40,225 nt of DNA from an uncultured Bacillota bacterium (GCA_905204225.1 CAJKZK010000005.1:1-40225); one strand, 5' to 3'; counted from the first letter of the stretch, positions 15,980 to 25,131 are shown. Numbers and translations: made by a program. Notes: generated by a model from the sequence alone, not told the origin.

Positions 15980-16703
15980 AAAATACCTCCACTAGATATA
16001 ACCCATTAGGCTCAGCATTATAAATTGTTGTTCCTTTTTTTATATCATTTAATCGTGTTTCAATATAAGATAAATCTATTTGATGATTATTTAAAGCTAA
16101 TAAAGTACCTATAATCATTCTAACCATATATCTTTTAAATCCAGAACCAATAATATCAAAAATCAATTGATTATTTTCTTTTTTATACTCAAAAGAATAA
16201 ATTGTTCTTATATAAGAATCTTTTTCTTTATTAGAACAAAAATTTTTAAATTCATGTTCTCCTAAAAACAAATTAATTCCTTTAGATAAAATTTCTTCAT
16301 CAATTTTTTTATCATAATATAAAGCATAATTAATATTAAATGGGTTTCTAACTAAATCAACAATATAACGATAATGTTTTTTTGTTGCACTATATCGAGC
16401 ATGAAAATCATCATTTACTTCTTGTAAAGATATAATTAAAATATCTTGAGGTAACATCCTATTTAATGCATATTTTAAATGATTTAATTCACGATAATTA
16501 TTCATATCAAAATGAAAAACTTGATTTAAAGCATGAACACCTTTATCAGTTCTTCCTGATCCTATAATAACTATTTTTTCATCACAAATATAAGATAATA
16601 ATTTCTCTATGACTCCTTGAATAGTATTTATATTATCTTTTTTTTGATCTTGAAAGCCTTGATAATGACTTCCATCATAACTAACTATACCTTTAACTCT
16701 CAT
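15972..16703 (-). CDS. truA: tRNA pseudouridine(38-40) synthase TruA
   Basis: Makes pseudouridine at positions 38-40 of the tRNA anticodon arm. The 243 residues show the catalytic Asp53 in GRTDKGVHALNQ, the early YDGSHYQGFQ motif, and RYMVRMIIGTLL near residue 195. The ATG follows the ecfT stop by 1 nt, and the end overlaps the PHP gene. The ecfA1-ecfA2-ecfT-truA order is the one widely kept in Firmicutes, although the ribosomal genes that normally flank it are missing. Confidence 0.95.
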   Translation of the reverse strand: MRVKGIVSYDGSHYQGFQDQKKDNINTIQGVIEKLLSYICDEKIVIIGSGRTDKGVHALNQVFHFDMNNYRELNHLKYALNRMLPQDILIISLQEVNDDFHARYSATKKHYRYIVDLVRNPFNINYALYYDKKIDEEILSKGINLFLGEHEFKNFCSNKEKDSYIRTIYSFEYKKENNQLIFDIIGSGFKRYMVRMIIGTLLALNNHQIDLSYIETRLNDIKKGTTIYNAEPNGLYLVEVFYD

Positions 16704-16704
16704 A

Positions 16705-17571
16705 TTAGAATATCACTATCTTTATTATAGATAAAGTTAATAAAGATATAAAGATTGCTAAAATAAAAATGAAAGAAAATGTATCTCTTGTATGCCATTT
16801 TAATATACGATATTTAGTTCTTTTTTTATTTGGATCATATCCTCTAGCTTCCATTGCATTTGCTAAATCATCACTTCTTTGAAAAGCTGAAACAAACAAA
16901 GGTATAATTAAAGATACTATAGCACCTATTTTTTCTTTTAATTTACCATCTTGGAAATCTACACCTCGAGAAGATTGAGCTTTCATAATTCTATCAGTTT
17001 CATCTAATAAAGTAGGAATAAATCTTAAAGCTAAAGATATCATCATACTAATTTCATGAATTGGTAAACGAACATATTTAAATGGATATAACAACCATTC
17101 TAAAGCATACGTTAAATCCATAGGTTTAGTAGTAGAAGTTAATATTAAGGTTAAAGATATCATTAAAGCTAATCTAACAAAAATATAAATAGTATTAAAT
17201 ATAGCCGACATATGAATAGTTAAATTAATACCTGGTATAGTAAACTGAGAAATTACAATATCTGTAAAAGGTATATAAACATTTAATTCACTTTTTATTG
17301 TAAATAAATTAACAATAAATAAAATTAACATCATTAACCACATCATTTTTAATTGTTTAAATAATTGAGATAATTTTATATGAGCGATTTTCATAAAAAC
17401 ATAATTTATAATCATTAAAATTACATAAATTAATAAATTTGTCCATACAGAACCAAAAGAAAAGAAAATGCAAATCATTAAAAATATCATAGAAATTAAT
17501 TTAGTTCTAGGATCTAATCTATGTAAAAAAGTATTATATGGAACATATCTACCAAGAGAAATATTATTCAT
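16705..17571 (-). CDS. ecfT: Energy-coupling factor transporter transmembrane subunit EcfT
   Basis: Membrane scaffold that couples EcfA1/A2 ATPases to substrate-binding S components for vitamins or metals. The 288 residues have about five or six membrane helices and two Ala-Arg-Gly-type coupling motifs, SSRGVDF (about 213) and EARGYDP (about 248), which dock the ATPases. It overlaps ecfA2 by 8 nt. No S component lies in the window, so the module probably serves several S components encoded elsewhere (group II arrangement; inferred). Confidence 0.94.
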   Translation of the reverse strand: MNNISLGRYVPYNTFLHRLDPRTKLISMIFLMICIFFSFGSVWTNLLIYVILMIINYVFMKIAHIKLSQLFKQLKMMWLMMLILFIVNLFTIKSELNVYIPFTDIVISQFTIPGINLTIHMSAIFNTIYIFVRLALMISLTLILTSTTKPMDLTYALEWLLYPFKYVRLPIHEISMMISLALRFIPTLLDETDRIMKAQSSRGVDFQDGKLKEKIGAIVSLIIPLFVSAFQRSDDLANAMEARGYDPNKKRTKYRILKWHTRDTFSFIFILAIFISLLTLSIIKIVIF

Positions 17572-18421
17572 GATAACACCTCTTTATTTCTAAAGCTAAA
17601 GATTCAACATCTTTAATTTGACTTAAATTTAATTTCAATCCATTATCTATTAATTCTTTAGCGTATTTTAAAACTATTGGTTGATCAATATTATATTTTT
17701 CATTTAAATTATTATATGAAAATAATTCTAAAGGTGTAGAATCAAATATAATCTCTCCTTTAGACATGACTATTGCTCTAGAACAATATTTTAATACATT
17801 ATCCATATTATGTGTTACCATAACAATAGTTGTTCCATTTTTATGAATAGTGTTAAATAATTCCATCATATCTTTAGCACCTTTAGGATCAAGACCTGCA
17901 GTAGGCTCATCAAGCACTAAAATTTTAGGTTCTAACGCTATAATACCTGCTATTGCTACTCTTCTTTTTTGTCCACCAGATAATTCGAAAGGAGATTTTT
18001 CAAATAAATCTTCACTGATTCCTACAAGTTTTAATGCTTTTTTTGCTTTTAAAATAGCCTCTTCTTCTTTATCACCAAAATTTTTAGGGCCATAACTAAC
18101 ATCTTTTAAAACTGTATCTTCAAATAATTGATATTCAGGAAATTGAAATACTAAGCCGGCATATTTTTTTAAATTTTTTAAATTTTTAATTTTTTTAGCT
18201 TTTGCAATTATTTCATATTCTCCAACTTTAATAACACCTTTACTTGGTCTAAGTAAAGCATTAATATGTTGAACTAAAGTAGATTTACCACTTCCAGTAT
18301 GTCCAATTAATCCAACAAATTCATTATCACTAATTTCTAGATTTATATTATTTAATGCATGAGTACAAAATGGGGTATTTTCTTGATAAGTAAAAAATAC
18401 ATTTTCAAATTTTATTGACAT
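17564..18421 (-). CDS. ecfA2: Energy-coupling factor ATPase EcfA2
   Basis: 285-residue ABC ATPase: Walker A GHTGSGKST (about 37-45), Q-loop FQFPEYQLF, signature LSGGQKRRVAIAG, Walker B LVLDEPTAGLDPKG and H-loop VTHNMDNV. The FPEYQLFEDTV Q-loop is typical of the second ECF ATPase. It forms a heterodimer with EcfA1 under EcfT. The start overlaps ecfA1 by 10 nt and the end overlaps ecfT by 8 nt, so the three subunits are translationally linked. Confidence 0.94.
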   Translation of the reverse strand: MSIKFENVFFTYQENTPFCTHALNNINLEISDNEFVGLIGHTGSGKSTLVQHINALLRPSKGVIKVGEYEIIAKAKKIKNLKNLKKYAGLVFQFPEYQLFEDTVLKDVSYGPKNFGDKEEEAILKAKKALKLVGISEDLFEKSPFELSGGQKRRVAIAGIIALEPKILVLDEPTAGLDPKGAKDMMELFNTIHKNGTTIVMVTHNMDNVLKYCSRAIVMSKGEIIFDSTPLELFSYNNLNEKYNIDQPIVLKYAKELIDNGLKLNLSQIKDVESLALEIKRCYHE

Positions 18422-19230
18422 AATTTATCTTTTACCTCCAAAAGATTTTTACAATCTTTAACATTGATATTTTCTTTAATTAATAATTGTTTTAATTTAT
18501 CAAAAAAAGGTATTTCTAATCCCATTTTTTCTAATTCATCTTGATGAGAAAAAACTACACTTGGTACATCATTATATATTACTTTCCCATCATTAATTAC
18601 AATAACTCTATCAGAAATATTAGCTTCTTCTTGGTCATGAGTAATAGATAAAATTGTTAAATTTTCATTTTCTTTTTTTAATTTATGAACTAATTCAATT
18701 ATTTCTTTTTTTCCACGTGGATCAAGCATAGCAGTTGCTTCATCTAAAATAATAATTTCTGGTTGCATAGCTAAAACACCTGCAATCGCTACTCTTTGCT
18801 TTTGCCCACCTGATAAACTACTTGGTTCTTTATCTAAAAATTCTTCCATGTTAACTTTTTTAGCAAAAGAATTAATAATATCTTCCATTTTATCATGTTC
18901 AACACAATGATTTTCTAATCCAAAAGCTATATCATCACGTACAGTCGCTCCAATAAATTGATTATCAGGATTTTGAAAAACAATGCCAACTTTATAACGA
19001 ATATCTTTAACTGTATCAATATTTAATTCTTGATTAAATATTTTTATTTCTCCACTTTCTTTTTCAAGTAATCCTATAATTAATTTAGCTAATGTTGATT
19101 TACCACTTCCATTATGTCCAATAATAGAAACATATTCCCCTTTATTTATGTTCAAAGAAAGACCATCTAGAACAAATGGTTCATTTTCTTCATATTTAAA
19201 CTTTAAATCTTTAATTTCAATAGCGTTCAT
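18412..19230 (-). CDS. ecfA1: Energy-coupling factor ATPase EcfA1
   Basis: 272-residue ABC ATPase: Walker A GHNGSGKST (about 37-45), Q-loop FQNPDNQFIGATV (typical of EcfA1), signature LSGGQKQRVAIAG, Walker B IILDEATAMLDPRG and H-loop ITHDQEEA. Walker B reads DEATAMLD instead of DEPTAGLD, as is common for EcfA1. First of three overlapped ECF genes, starting 5 nt after the small membrane-protein gene; AGAAAG-type purine stretch upstream. Confidence 0.94.
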   Translation of the reverse strand: MNAIEIKDLKFKYEENEPFVLDGLSLNINKGEYVSIIGHNGSGKSTLAKLIIGLLEKESGEIKIFNQELNIDTVKDIRYKVGIVFQNPDNQFIGATVRDDIAFGLENHCVEHDKMEDIINSFAKKVNMEEFLDKEPSSLSGGQKQRVAIAGVLAMQPEIIILDEATAMLDPRGKKEIIELVHKLKKENENLTILSITHDQEEANISDRVIVINDGKVIYNDVPSVVFSHQDELEKMGLEIPFFDKLKQLLIKENINVKDCKNLLEVKDKLCQ

Positions 19231-19235
19231 CTTTT

Positions 19236-19433
19236 CTACTTTCTATTTTTTAACATAAAATAGGTCATTATTCCATAATATAAAATTATAATGATTCCTA
19301 AGATAGAATAAAATATAATTTTACTAGTAGGCGTATTAATAACTTTGTAAAACATAACAACTGATAAAGTTGGCAAAATAAATAATAACAAACAAATTGT
19401 TAAAATAATATATCTTTTAATCCACTTTTTCAT
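19236..19433 (-). CDS. Small two-helix membrane protein, unknown function
   Basis: About 65 residues from the ATG at 19433. A basic start (MKKWIKRY) leads into two hydrophobic helices (about 8-30 and 38-60), ending in KNRK. It lies between comEB and ecfA1 in the same operon, with its start 17 nt inside the comEB end and its stop 5 nt before ecfA1. The longer frame from 19487 would overlap comEB by 71 nt and is less likely. No family recognised; a role with the ECF complex is only a positional guess. Confidence 0.55.
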   Translation of the reverse strand: MKKWIKRYIILTICLLLFILPTLSVVMFYKVINTPTSKIIFYSILGIIIILYYGIMTYFMLKNRK

Positions 19434-19917
19434 AATCTTTAAATAATATATCAATTTTTCTTCCTTCGTATTTTCTATATTTAACACCTGCTAAATTAAA
19501 CAATCTTTTAGATGCTAAATTATTTAAAGCTCCATCATATTTATCATCCATATATATTACTTCTTTTATTCCTGATTGAATAATTGCTTTAGCACATTCA
19601 TTACATGGAAATAAAGTAACATAAATTTTACAATCTCTAACTGAACCTCTTGAATTTAAAATTGCATTAAATTCAGCATGACAAACATATAAATATTTAT
19701 TATCTAATTCATCTTTACCTACTCTGCCCCAAGGCATAATATCATCATTAACTCCAACAGGCATACCATTATATCCCATAGTTACCACCTTATTTTCTTG
19801 AGAAGCCACGCATGCTCCTACTTGAGTAGAAGGATCTTTACTTCTCATACTAGAAAGTACTGCTACTCCCATAAAATATTCGTCCCATGAAATATAATCT
19901 TTTCTTTTTTCACACAT
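19417..19917 (-). CDS. comEB: dCMP deaminase / ComEB-type cytidine deaminase family protein
   Basis: 166 residues with the zinc-site motifs of the deoxycytidylate deaminase family: CHAEFNAI (His and catalytic Glu, about 78-85) and PCNEC (about 105-109). The N-terminal DPSTQVGACV and GYNGMPVG motifs are also typical. The expected reaction is dCMP to dUMP, supplying dTMP synthesis. I start at the ATG at 19917, preceded by AGGTGA; a GTG at 19926 lies inside that site. It heads the operon leading to ecfA1A2T-truA, behind the promoter at 19938-19966. Confidence 0.9.
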   Translation of the reverse strand: MCEKRKDYISWDEYFMGVAVLSSMRSKDPSTQVGACVASQENKVVTMGYNGMPVGVNDDIMPWGRVGKDELDNKYLYVCHAEFNAILNSRGSVRDCKIYVTLFPCNECAKAIIQSGIKEVIYMDDKYDGALNNLASKRLFNLAGVKYRKYEGRKIDILFKDYEKVD

Positions 19918-19937
19918 ATTAATCACCTAATAAGCTA

Positions 19938-19966
19938 ATTTTATATTTATTTATGATTTATTACAA
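19938..19966 (-). promoter_or_regulatory. Promoter of the comEB-ecf-truA operon
   Basis: On the minus strand a -35 TTGTAA (19961-19966) and a -10 TAAAAT (19938-19943) are separated by 17 bp, about 20 bp before the comEB start codon. It lies downstream of two hairpins that isolate it from the PFOR gene. Confidence 0.6.
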
Positions 19967-19983
19967 CTAATGAAAGAATAAAA

Positions 19984-20015
19984 AAGAAAAGAATGTACTT
20001 AAATATTCTTTTCTT
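19984..20015 (-). terminator. Second hairpin after the PFOR gene
   Basis: Perfect 11-bp stem (19984-19994 with 20005-20015, arms AAGAAAAGAAT and ATTCTTTTCTT, 10-nt loop), followed on the minus strand by TTTTTATT. It probably backs up the terminator at 20054-20086. Confidence 0.65.
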
Positions 20016-20053
20016 AAATTTAACTATTATAAATTATTAATTTTACCCATTAA

Positions 20054-20086
20054 AAAAGGTTCTTGGATTCACTCCTTGAACCTTTT
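20054..20086 (-). terminator. Terminator of the PFOR gene, with symmetric internal loop
   Basis: Stem AAAAGGTTC (20054-20062) with GAACCTTTT (20078-20086). Inside it, a 2x2 internal loop leads to a second GGA/TCC helix closing a 5-nt loop. On the minus strand it ends in a run of U. It lies 14 bp past the nifJ stop. Confidence 0.8.
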
Positions 20087-20099
20087 AAAAATTTAATAA

Positions 20100-23000
20100 T
20101 TAATCACAAAGTTTTTTAAATCTCTTATAACGCATTTCTGCATATTGTTGAGATTTTGTTAATAATTCTTCAGCATGTTCTGGATTTACTTTTGGTAATT
20201 GAGAATATCTTGTTTGAGTCATAACGAAATCTCTAAATTTAGAGAAGTCTGGATCTTTTGAATCCATTTGCATTGGGCATTTACCTTCTGCTTCAAGTCT
20301 TGGATCGTATCTAAAGATTGGGAAATATCCACATTCAACTGCTTCTTTTTCTGTCTTTTGAGCATTAGCTAATCCACCTTTTAAGCCGTGAGCTTGACAT
20401 GGTGAATAGCAGATAATTAATGAAGGTCCATTATATGATTCTGCTTCTTTCATAGCTTTAATTGCTTGCATTTTATTAGCGCCCATAGAAATTTGAGCAA
20501 CATATACATTACCATAAGAAATTGCCATTAAAGCAAGGTTCTTCTTAGCAGTCTTTTTACCAGATGCTGTAAATTTAGCAATAGAACCAGTTTGTGAAGA
20601 TTTAGAAGATTGTCCACCAGTATTAGAATATACTTCAGTATCAAGAACTAAGATATTAACATCTTCTTCATTAGCAATAACGTGATCAAGTCCACCATAA
20701 CCGATATCGTATGACCATCCATCACCACCGACAATCCAAACTGATTTATCAACTAAGTCTCTTTCATATTCTAAGACAGCTTTAACTTCTTCATTTTTAG
20801 AAGCTTTGACTAATTCTACTAAATGTTTTACCATTCCTCTAACATAGTCTCTATCTTTAATATGTGTTTCATAATCTTCAATAGCTTGTTGTAATTCAGG
20901 TTCAACATTTGCTTTATTTGCTTCAAAAATCTTACAAATTTGACCAAGTTTATAATCAGTAGCAATTCTCATACCAAAGCCATATTCAGCATTATCTTCA
21001 AATAATGAGTTAGCCCAAGCGATACCATTACCATCTTTATCAGTACAGAAAGGTGTAAGTGGAGTTGAACCATTATAAATTGAAGAACAACCAGTAGCAT
21101 TAGCAATTAACATATCTTTACCAAATAATTGAGATGCTAATCTATAATATGGAGTTTCTCCACATCCAGCACATGCTCCAGATACTTCAGCATAAGGCAT
21201 TAAGAATGAAGCACCCTTAACTGTTGTTACAGGGAATCCACCATTCTTATATTCAACATGTTTATATAAGTAATCTGCTGCTGGTTCTTGAGTATCAAAT
21301 TGAGATTTTGCTTCAACCATTTCAAGAGCTTTCTTACCAGCTTTACCAGGACATTCAACAACACATAATCCACAACCAACACAATTCTTTGGTGAAACTT
21401 GGATTCTAAATGTTAAACCTTTAACAGCTGGTCCACCCATTGCTGGAAGAACATCATTTTTAACTGCTTCTGGTAAATTTTTTGTTTCTTCTTCATTTAA
21501 TAAGAATGGTCTAATTGTAGCATGTGGACAAACGAATGCACATTGGTTACATTGAATACAATTTTCTTTAATCCACATTGGAACTCTATCAGCGATAGAA
21601 CGTTTTTCCATGAATGTTACATCATTTCTCATTGTTCCATCAAGTAATTCATAATCTAAGAATTTTGAAACTGGTAAATTATAACCATCTAATGAACCAA
21701 TTACATTAACAAATGAGTCAAAATATTCGTCACCTGTTGTAGCATAAACTCTTGTTCCATCTAAAGAAGCCCATTCATCTTTAACTTTAATTTCAATTAA
21801 TCCTTGAGCTCCAGCATCGATAGCATCCCAGTTCATTTTAACTATATCATCACCTTTTTTAGCATAAGATTTTTGAGCAAATTTTTTCATCCAATCTTGT
21901 GCTTGATCATAAGGCATAATATTTTGATTTAAATAGAAGAAAGCAGATTGTAAAATTGTATTAGTTCTACGTCCTAAACCAATTTTAGCTGCTAAGCTAT
22001 TAGCATCAATAATATAGAATTTAGCATGTTTTTCTGCTAATTGTTTTTTCATTCTATTAGGTAATCTTGCTTCTAATTCATCAGCAGGAATATCTGTATT
22101 TAATAAGAAAGTACCACCTTTCTTTAAGCACTTAATCATATCAAATTTGAAAATATATGAATCAAGTGAGCATGATAAGAAATCAGCATGTTCAACATAA
22201 TATGTTGAGTGAATTGGTTCTTTACCAAATCTTAAGTGTGATCTAGTAACACCACCAGCTTTTCTTGAATCGTAAGCAAAATATGCTTGAGCATATTGAT
22301 GAGTTGCATCACCAATAATCTTAATTGAAGATTTATTAGCAGATACAGTACCATCACTACCTAAGCCATAGAATAAGCAAGATGTGTAATTTCCATCAAC
22401 ATGGAAAGTATCATCAACAGGAATTGATAAATGAGTTACATCATCATTAATACCTACTGTGAATCCAGTCCAAACTTTTTCTGCATTTAAGAAATCATAA
22501 ACTGCTTTAACATGTTTTGGTTGAGTATCTTTACTTGATAAACCATATCTACCACCGATTAAAACATCAACATGTCTATTTTCTTGTTCTAATGCAGCGA
22601 CTACATCAAGATATAAAGGTTCGCCAGTAGCACCCATTTCTTTTGTACGATCTAATACTGCAATTTTTGTAACTGTATTTGGAATAACACTTACTAAATG
22701 TTTTGCGGAGAAAGGACGATAGAGGTGTACTTTAACTAAACCAACTTTTTCTCCTTCTTTATTCATATGGTCAACAACTTCAATAGCTGTTTCAGTAACT
22801 GAACCCATAGCAATAATAATTCTTGTTGCTTCTGGATCACCATAATAAACAAATGGAGCATATGTTCTTCCTGTCATTTCACTGACTTTTTTGAAATAAT
22901 AATCAGCTACATCAATAATTTTTGCAAAATGACTATTTTGTGCTTCTCTTCCTTGGAAGTAGATATCATCATTTTCTGCACCACCACGAGTTACTGCATG

Positions 23001-23648
23001 TGTATGTGGATTTAATGCTCTTCTTCTGAAATTTTCAAGAGCATCTTTATCTAATAATTTTGCCCATTCTGCTGGATCAATGAATTCAACATTTTGAATT
23101 TCGTGAGAAGTTCTAAATCCATCAAAGAAGTGACATACTGGAGCTTCTGATTTAATAGCAATTAAATGTGCTAAAGAAGCTAAATCTGCTACTTCTTGTA
23201 CTGAATGTGAGCAAAGCATTGTAATGCCTGTTTGTCTAATTGCATATATATCTTGGTGGTCACCAAAAATTGAAAGTGATCTTGTTGCAAGTGATCTTGC
23301 AGATACATGTAAGACTGCAGGTAAGCATTCGCCAACCCATTTATAAATATTTGGGATCATTAATAATAATCCTTGTGATGCTGTATAAGTTGTTGCTAAA
23401 GCACCTGCTTGTAAAGCACCATGTACTGTTCCTGAAGCTCCTGCTTCTGATTGCATTTCAACTACTTTAACTAATTGATTGAAACAGTTTTTCATTCCTT
23501 CTGAAGCGTATTGATCTACTAATTCTGCCATTGTTGAAGATGGAGTAATAGGATAAATACTTGCGACTTCAGTAAAATTATAAGACGCTAAAGCTGCTGC
23601 GGTATTTCCATCAACAGATTTCATGGTCTTTTTAATCTCATTTGCCAT
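20100..23648 (-). CDS. nifJ: Pyruvate:ferredoxin (flavodoxin) oxidoreductase
   Basis: Oxidises pyruvate to acetyl-CoA and CO2 and reduces ferredoxin, the central step of anaerobic fermentation. The single 1182-residue chain has the usual fused layout: pyruvate-binding YPITPSSTMAELVD at the N-terminus, two 4Fe-4S clusters of ferredoxin type (CIQCNQCAFVCPHA about 693 and CVGCGLCVVECPG about 754), the third-cluster cysteines near GACAGCGETPYYR (about 826), and the thiamine diphosphate site VGGDGWSYDIGYGG (about 972-985). Ribosome site GGGAGG; a TATAAT at 23681-23686 may be its -10. Two tandem terminators follow. Its presence implies an oxygen-sensitive metabolism. Confidence 0.96.
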   Translation of the reverse strand: MANEIKKTMKSVDGNTAAALASYNFTEVASIYPITPSSTMAELVDQYASEGMKNCFNQLVKVVEMQSEAGASGTVHGALQAGALATTYTASQGLLLMIPNIYKWVGECLPAVLHVSARSLATRSLSIFGDHQDIYAIRQTGITMLCSHSVQEVADLASLAHLIAIKSEAPVCHFFDGFRTSHEIQNVEFIDPAEWAKLLDKDALENFRRRALNPHTHAVTRGGAENDDIYFQGREAQNSHFAKIIDVADYYFKKVSEMTGRTYAPFVYYGDPEATRIIIAMGSVTETAIEVVDHMNKEGEKVGLVKVHLYRPFSAKHLVSVIPNTVTKIAVLDRTKEMGATGEPLYLDVVAALEQENRHVDVLIGGRYGLSSKDTQPKHVKAVYDFLNAEKVWTGFTVGINDDVTHLSIPVDDTFHVDGNYTSCLFYGLGSDGTVSANKSSIKIIGDATHQYAQAYFAYDSRKAGGVTRSHLRFGKEPIHSTYYVEHADFLSCSLDSYIFKFDMIKCLKKGGTFLLNTDIPADELEARLPNRMKKQLAEKHAKFYIIDANSLAAKIGLGRRTNTILQSAFFYLNQNIMPYDQAQDWMKKFAQKSYAKKGDDIVKMNWDAIDAGAQGLIEIKVKDEWASLDGTRVYATTGDEYFDSFVNVIGSLDGYNLPVSKFLDYELLDGTMRNDVTFMEKRSIADRVPMWIKENCIQCNQCAFVCPHATIRPFLLNEEETKNLPEAVKNDVLPAMGGPAVKGLTFRIQVSPKNCVGCGLCVVECPGKAGKKALEMVEAKSQFDTQEPAADYLYKHVEYKNGGFPVTTVKGASFLMPYAEVSGACAGCGETPYYRLASQLFGKDMLIANATGCSSIYNGSTPLTPFCTDKDGNGIAWANSLFEDNAEYGFGMRIATDYKLGQICKIFEANKANVEPELQQAIEDYETHIKDRDYVRGMVKHLVELVKASKNEEVKAVLEYERDLVDKSVWIVGGDGWSYDIGYGGLDHVIANEEDVNILVLDTEVYSNTGGQSSKSSQTGSIAKFTASGKKTAKKNLALMAISYGNVYVAQISMGANKMQAIKAMKEAESYNGPSLIICYSPCQAHGLKGGLANAQKTEKEAVECGYFPIFRYDPRLEAEGKCPMQMDSKDPDFSKFRDFVMTQTRYSQLPKVNPEHAEELLTKSQQYAEMRYKRFKKLCD

Positions 23649-23680
23649 GTTTTATTTATTCCTCCCTATAAAACATATTT

Positions 23681-23686
23681 ATTATA
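23681..23686 (-). promoter_or_regulatory. Probable -10 element of nifJ
   Basis: A perfect TATAAT on the minus strand lies 33 bp before the nifJ start. No convincing -35 is found at 16-18 bp; the best candidate region reads CTAAAC. Only the -10 is supported. Confidence 0.4.
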
Positions 23687-23720
23687 AAATAAATTTTATA
23701 AGTTTAGTAGAGTATCTTTG

Positions 23721-23759
23721 CAAAAAAAAAAGAAATTTGCATTATTTTGCAATTTCTTT
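23721..23759 (-). terminator. Terminator overlapping the end of galU
   Basis: On the minus strand the stem AAAGAAATTGC (23749-23759) pairs with GCAAATTTCTTT (23729-23740, one bulged U) and runs into ten consecutive U. The galU stop codon lies in the loop, so the ascending arm is coding sequence. Confidence 0.8.
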
Positions 23760-24614
23760 AATATATTCCATTACTTTTTGTTTCAAATCATCACGATTTA
23801 ATGCAAAATCAATAGTAGCTTTAATATAACCGAATTTATCTCCAATATCATATCTTATGCCTTCAAAGCAATAAGCATAAACATCTTCTACACTTAATAA
23901 ATCTTCAATTCCAGTTGTTAATTGAATTTCTTTTGTTCCATCTGTAACAATTTTAGCTAAATAATCAAAAATTTTATTTGTTAAAACATATCTTCCTAAA
24001 ACTGCATAATTTGATGGAGCAACTTCTAATGATGGTTTTTCTACTATTCCTTTAATTTTAATTAAATTACCATCAATATTCATAGGATCAACTACTCCAT
24101 ATTTTTTTACATCTTCAAAAGGAACTTGTTGAACTCCTAAAACTGAGTGTCCTGTTTTTTCATATGCATCAATTAATTGTTTTAAAACTGGCTTTCCATT
24201 TCTATTAGCAATTAAATCATCGCCTAACATAATAGCAAAATCTTCACCATTAATAAATTCTCTAGCACATAATATAGCATGACCTAAGCCCTTTGGTTGA
24301 TCTTGTAAAATAAATGTTATTTTAGTCAAAGAAGCAATTTTTCTAATTAATTGAGCTTCTTGTAATTTATTAGTCGCAATTAGATGATTTTCTAATGCTT
24401 CATCTATTTCAAAATGTTTTTTTATACTAGGTTTTTCTACCGATACTATAATTCCTACTTCTTCAATTCCACTATCATGAGCTTCTTCAACAATATATTG
24501 TAAAGTAGGTGTATCAATGATAGGAAACATCTCTTTTGGTAATGATTTTGTAGCGGGTAAAAATCTAGTTCCTAGCCCTGCAGCTGGAATAATTACTTTT
24601 CTAATTTTGTTCAT
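23742..24614 (-). CDS. galU: UTP-glucose-1-phosphate uridylyltransferase
   Basis: Makes UDP-glucose for glycolipid or envelope glycan synthesis. The 290 residues begin with the nucleotidyltransferase motif IPAAGLGTRFLPATKSLPKE (9-28, catalytic Arg and Lys), followed by LGDDLIA (about 131) and GIVEKPS (about 187), all typical of bacterial GalU/GtaB. It stands alone and diverges from the HPr-like gene. UDP-glucose could feed the glycosyltransferase pair at 26.2-28.8 kb (inferred). Confidence 0.94.
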   Translation of the reverse strand: MNKIRKVIIPAAGLGTRFLPATKSLPKEMFPIIDTPTLQYIVEEAHDSGIEEVGIIVSVEKPSIKKHFEIDEALENHLIATNKLQEAQLIRKIASLTKITFILQDQPKGLGHAILCAREFINGEDFAIMLGDDLIANRNGKPVLKQLIDAYEKTGHSVLGVQQVPFEDVKKYGVVDPMNIDGNLIKIKGIVEKPSLEVAPSNYAVLGRYVLTNKIFDYLAKIVTDGTKEIQLTTGIEDLLSVEDVYAYCFEGIRYDIGDKFGYIKATIDFALNRDDLKQKVMEYIKEIAK

Positions 24615-24748
24615 TTTTACTCAAATCCTTATTAACAATGACAAAAAAGTCATATATATATATTATAATAACGATTTTTTTCTTTTTTACAAGAAAATTA
24701 TTTTTAACGTTATTAATCTAGTTAAAAATTCTTATTTTTTTTCTTTTA

Positions 24749-24777
24749 TTGCAACATTTTTAACATTGTTGTATGAT
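24749..24777 (+). promoter_or_regulatory. Promoter of the HPr/Crh-like gene
   Basis: -35 TTGCAA (24749-24754), 17-bp spacer, -10 TATGAT (24772-24777). Transcription would begin near 24784, at the GAAAGGA stretch, giving a leader of about 47 nt that lacks a ribosome site next to the ATG at 24831. Confidence 0.6.
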
Positions 24778-24830
24778 AATTTTGAAAGGAATGAAACTAA
24801 AAGCATTTTTATGTTTCTAAATTAATTAAG

Positions 24831-25097
24831 ATGAAACAAGTTACAGGAAAAGTATTATCACCTAATGGATTAACTGCAAGATTATCAGTTCAAATTGTTA
24901 ACGAAGCTAACAAATTTAAATCAGATTGTACAATTAAAGTATTAGATGAAGAAGCAGATTTAAAATCAATTATGAATGTTATGGCTTTAGTTGTTCCTAA
25001 AGGAAACGAATTTCTCATTGAAATTAATGGTGTAGATGAAGACCAAGCTGAAGTAGCATTCAATGAATTACTTAAAGAAATTGATTTAAAAGATTAA
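24831..25097 (+). CDS. HPr/Crh-like phosphocarrier-family protein lacking His15
   Basis: 88 residues, the exact HPr length and fold pattern. Canonical HPr has His15 in GIHARPA, the residue phosphorylated by Enzyme I. Here the segment reads GLTARLS with Thr15, and Pro18 is Leu. Ser46, the HprK target, is kept in LKSIMNVMAL, with Ile47 and Met48 as in HPr. The protein should therefore be a Ser46-only regulator like Bacillus Crh (which has Gln15), not a PTS carrier. The partners hprK and a PpaX-like gene are at 6.9-9.5 kb. No Shine-Dalgarno sequence precedes the ATG; its promoter and terminator are clear. A gene symbol such as crh would be inference. Confidence 0.88.
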   Translation: MKQVTGKVLSPNGLTARLSVQIVNEANKFKSDCTIKVLDEEADLKSIMNVMALVVPKGNEFLIEINGVDEDQAEVAFNELLKEIDLKD

Positions 25098-25118
25098 AAG
25101 ACTTATAAAAAGTCTTTT
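25096..25118 (+). terminator. Terminator of the HPr/Crh-like gene
   Basis: AAAAGACTT (25096-25104), 5-nt loop, AAGTCTTTT (25110-25118), then more T. It lies at the stop codon of the HPr-like gene and before the alanine-racemase-like gene. Confidence 0.8.
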
Positions 25119-25131
25119 TTTATATTGAAAT

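Noticed and set aside
24517..24825. Plus-strand open frame of about 100 codons over the galU start and spacer.
   Set aside because: It is antisense to galU, has Phe/Ile/Asn-rich low-complexity translation and crosses the promoter of the HPr-like gene.
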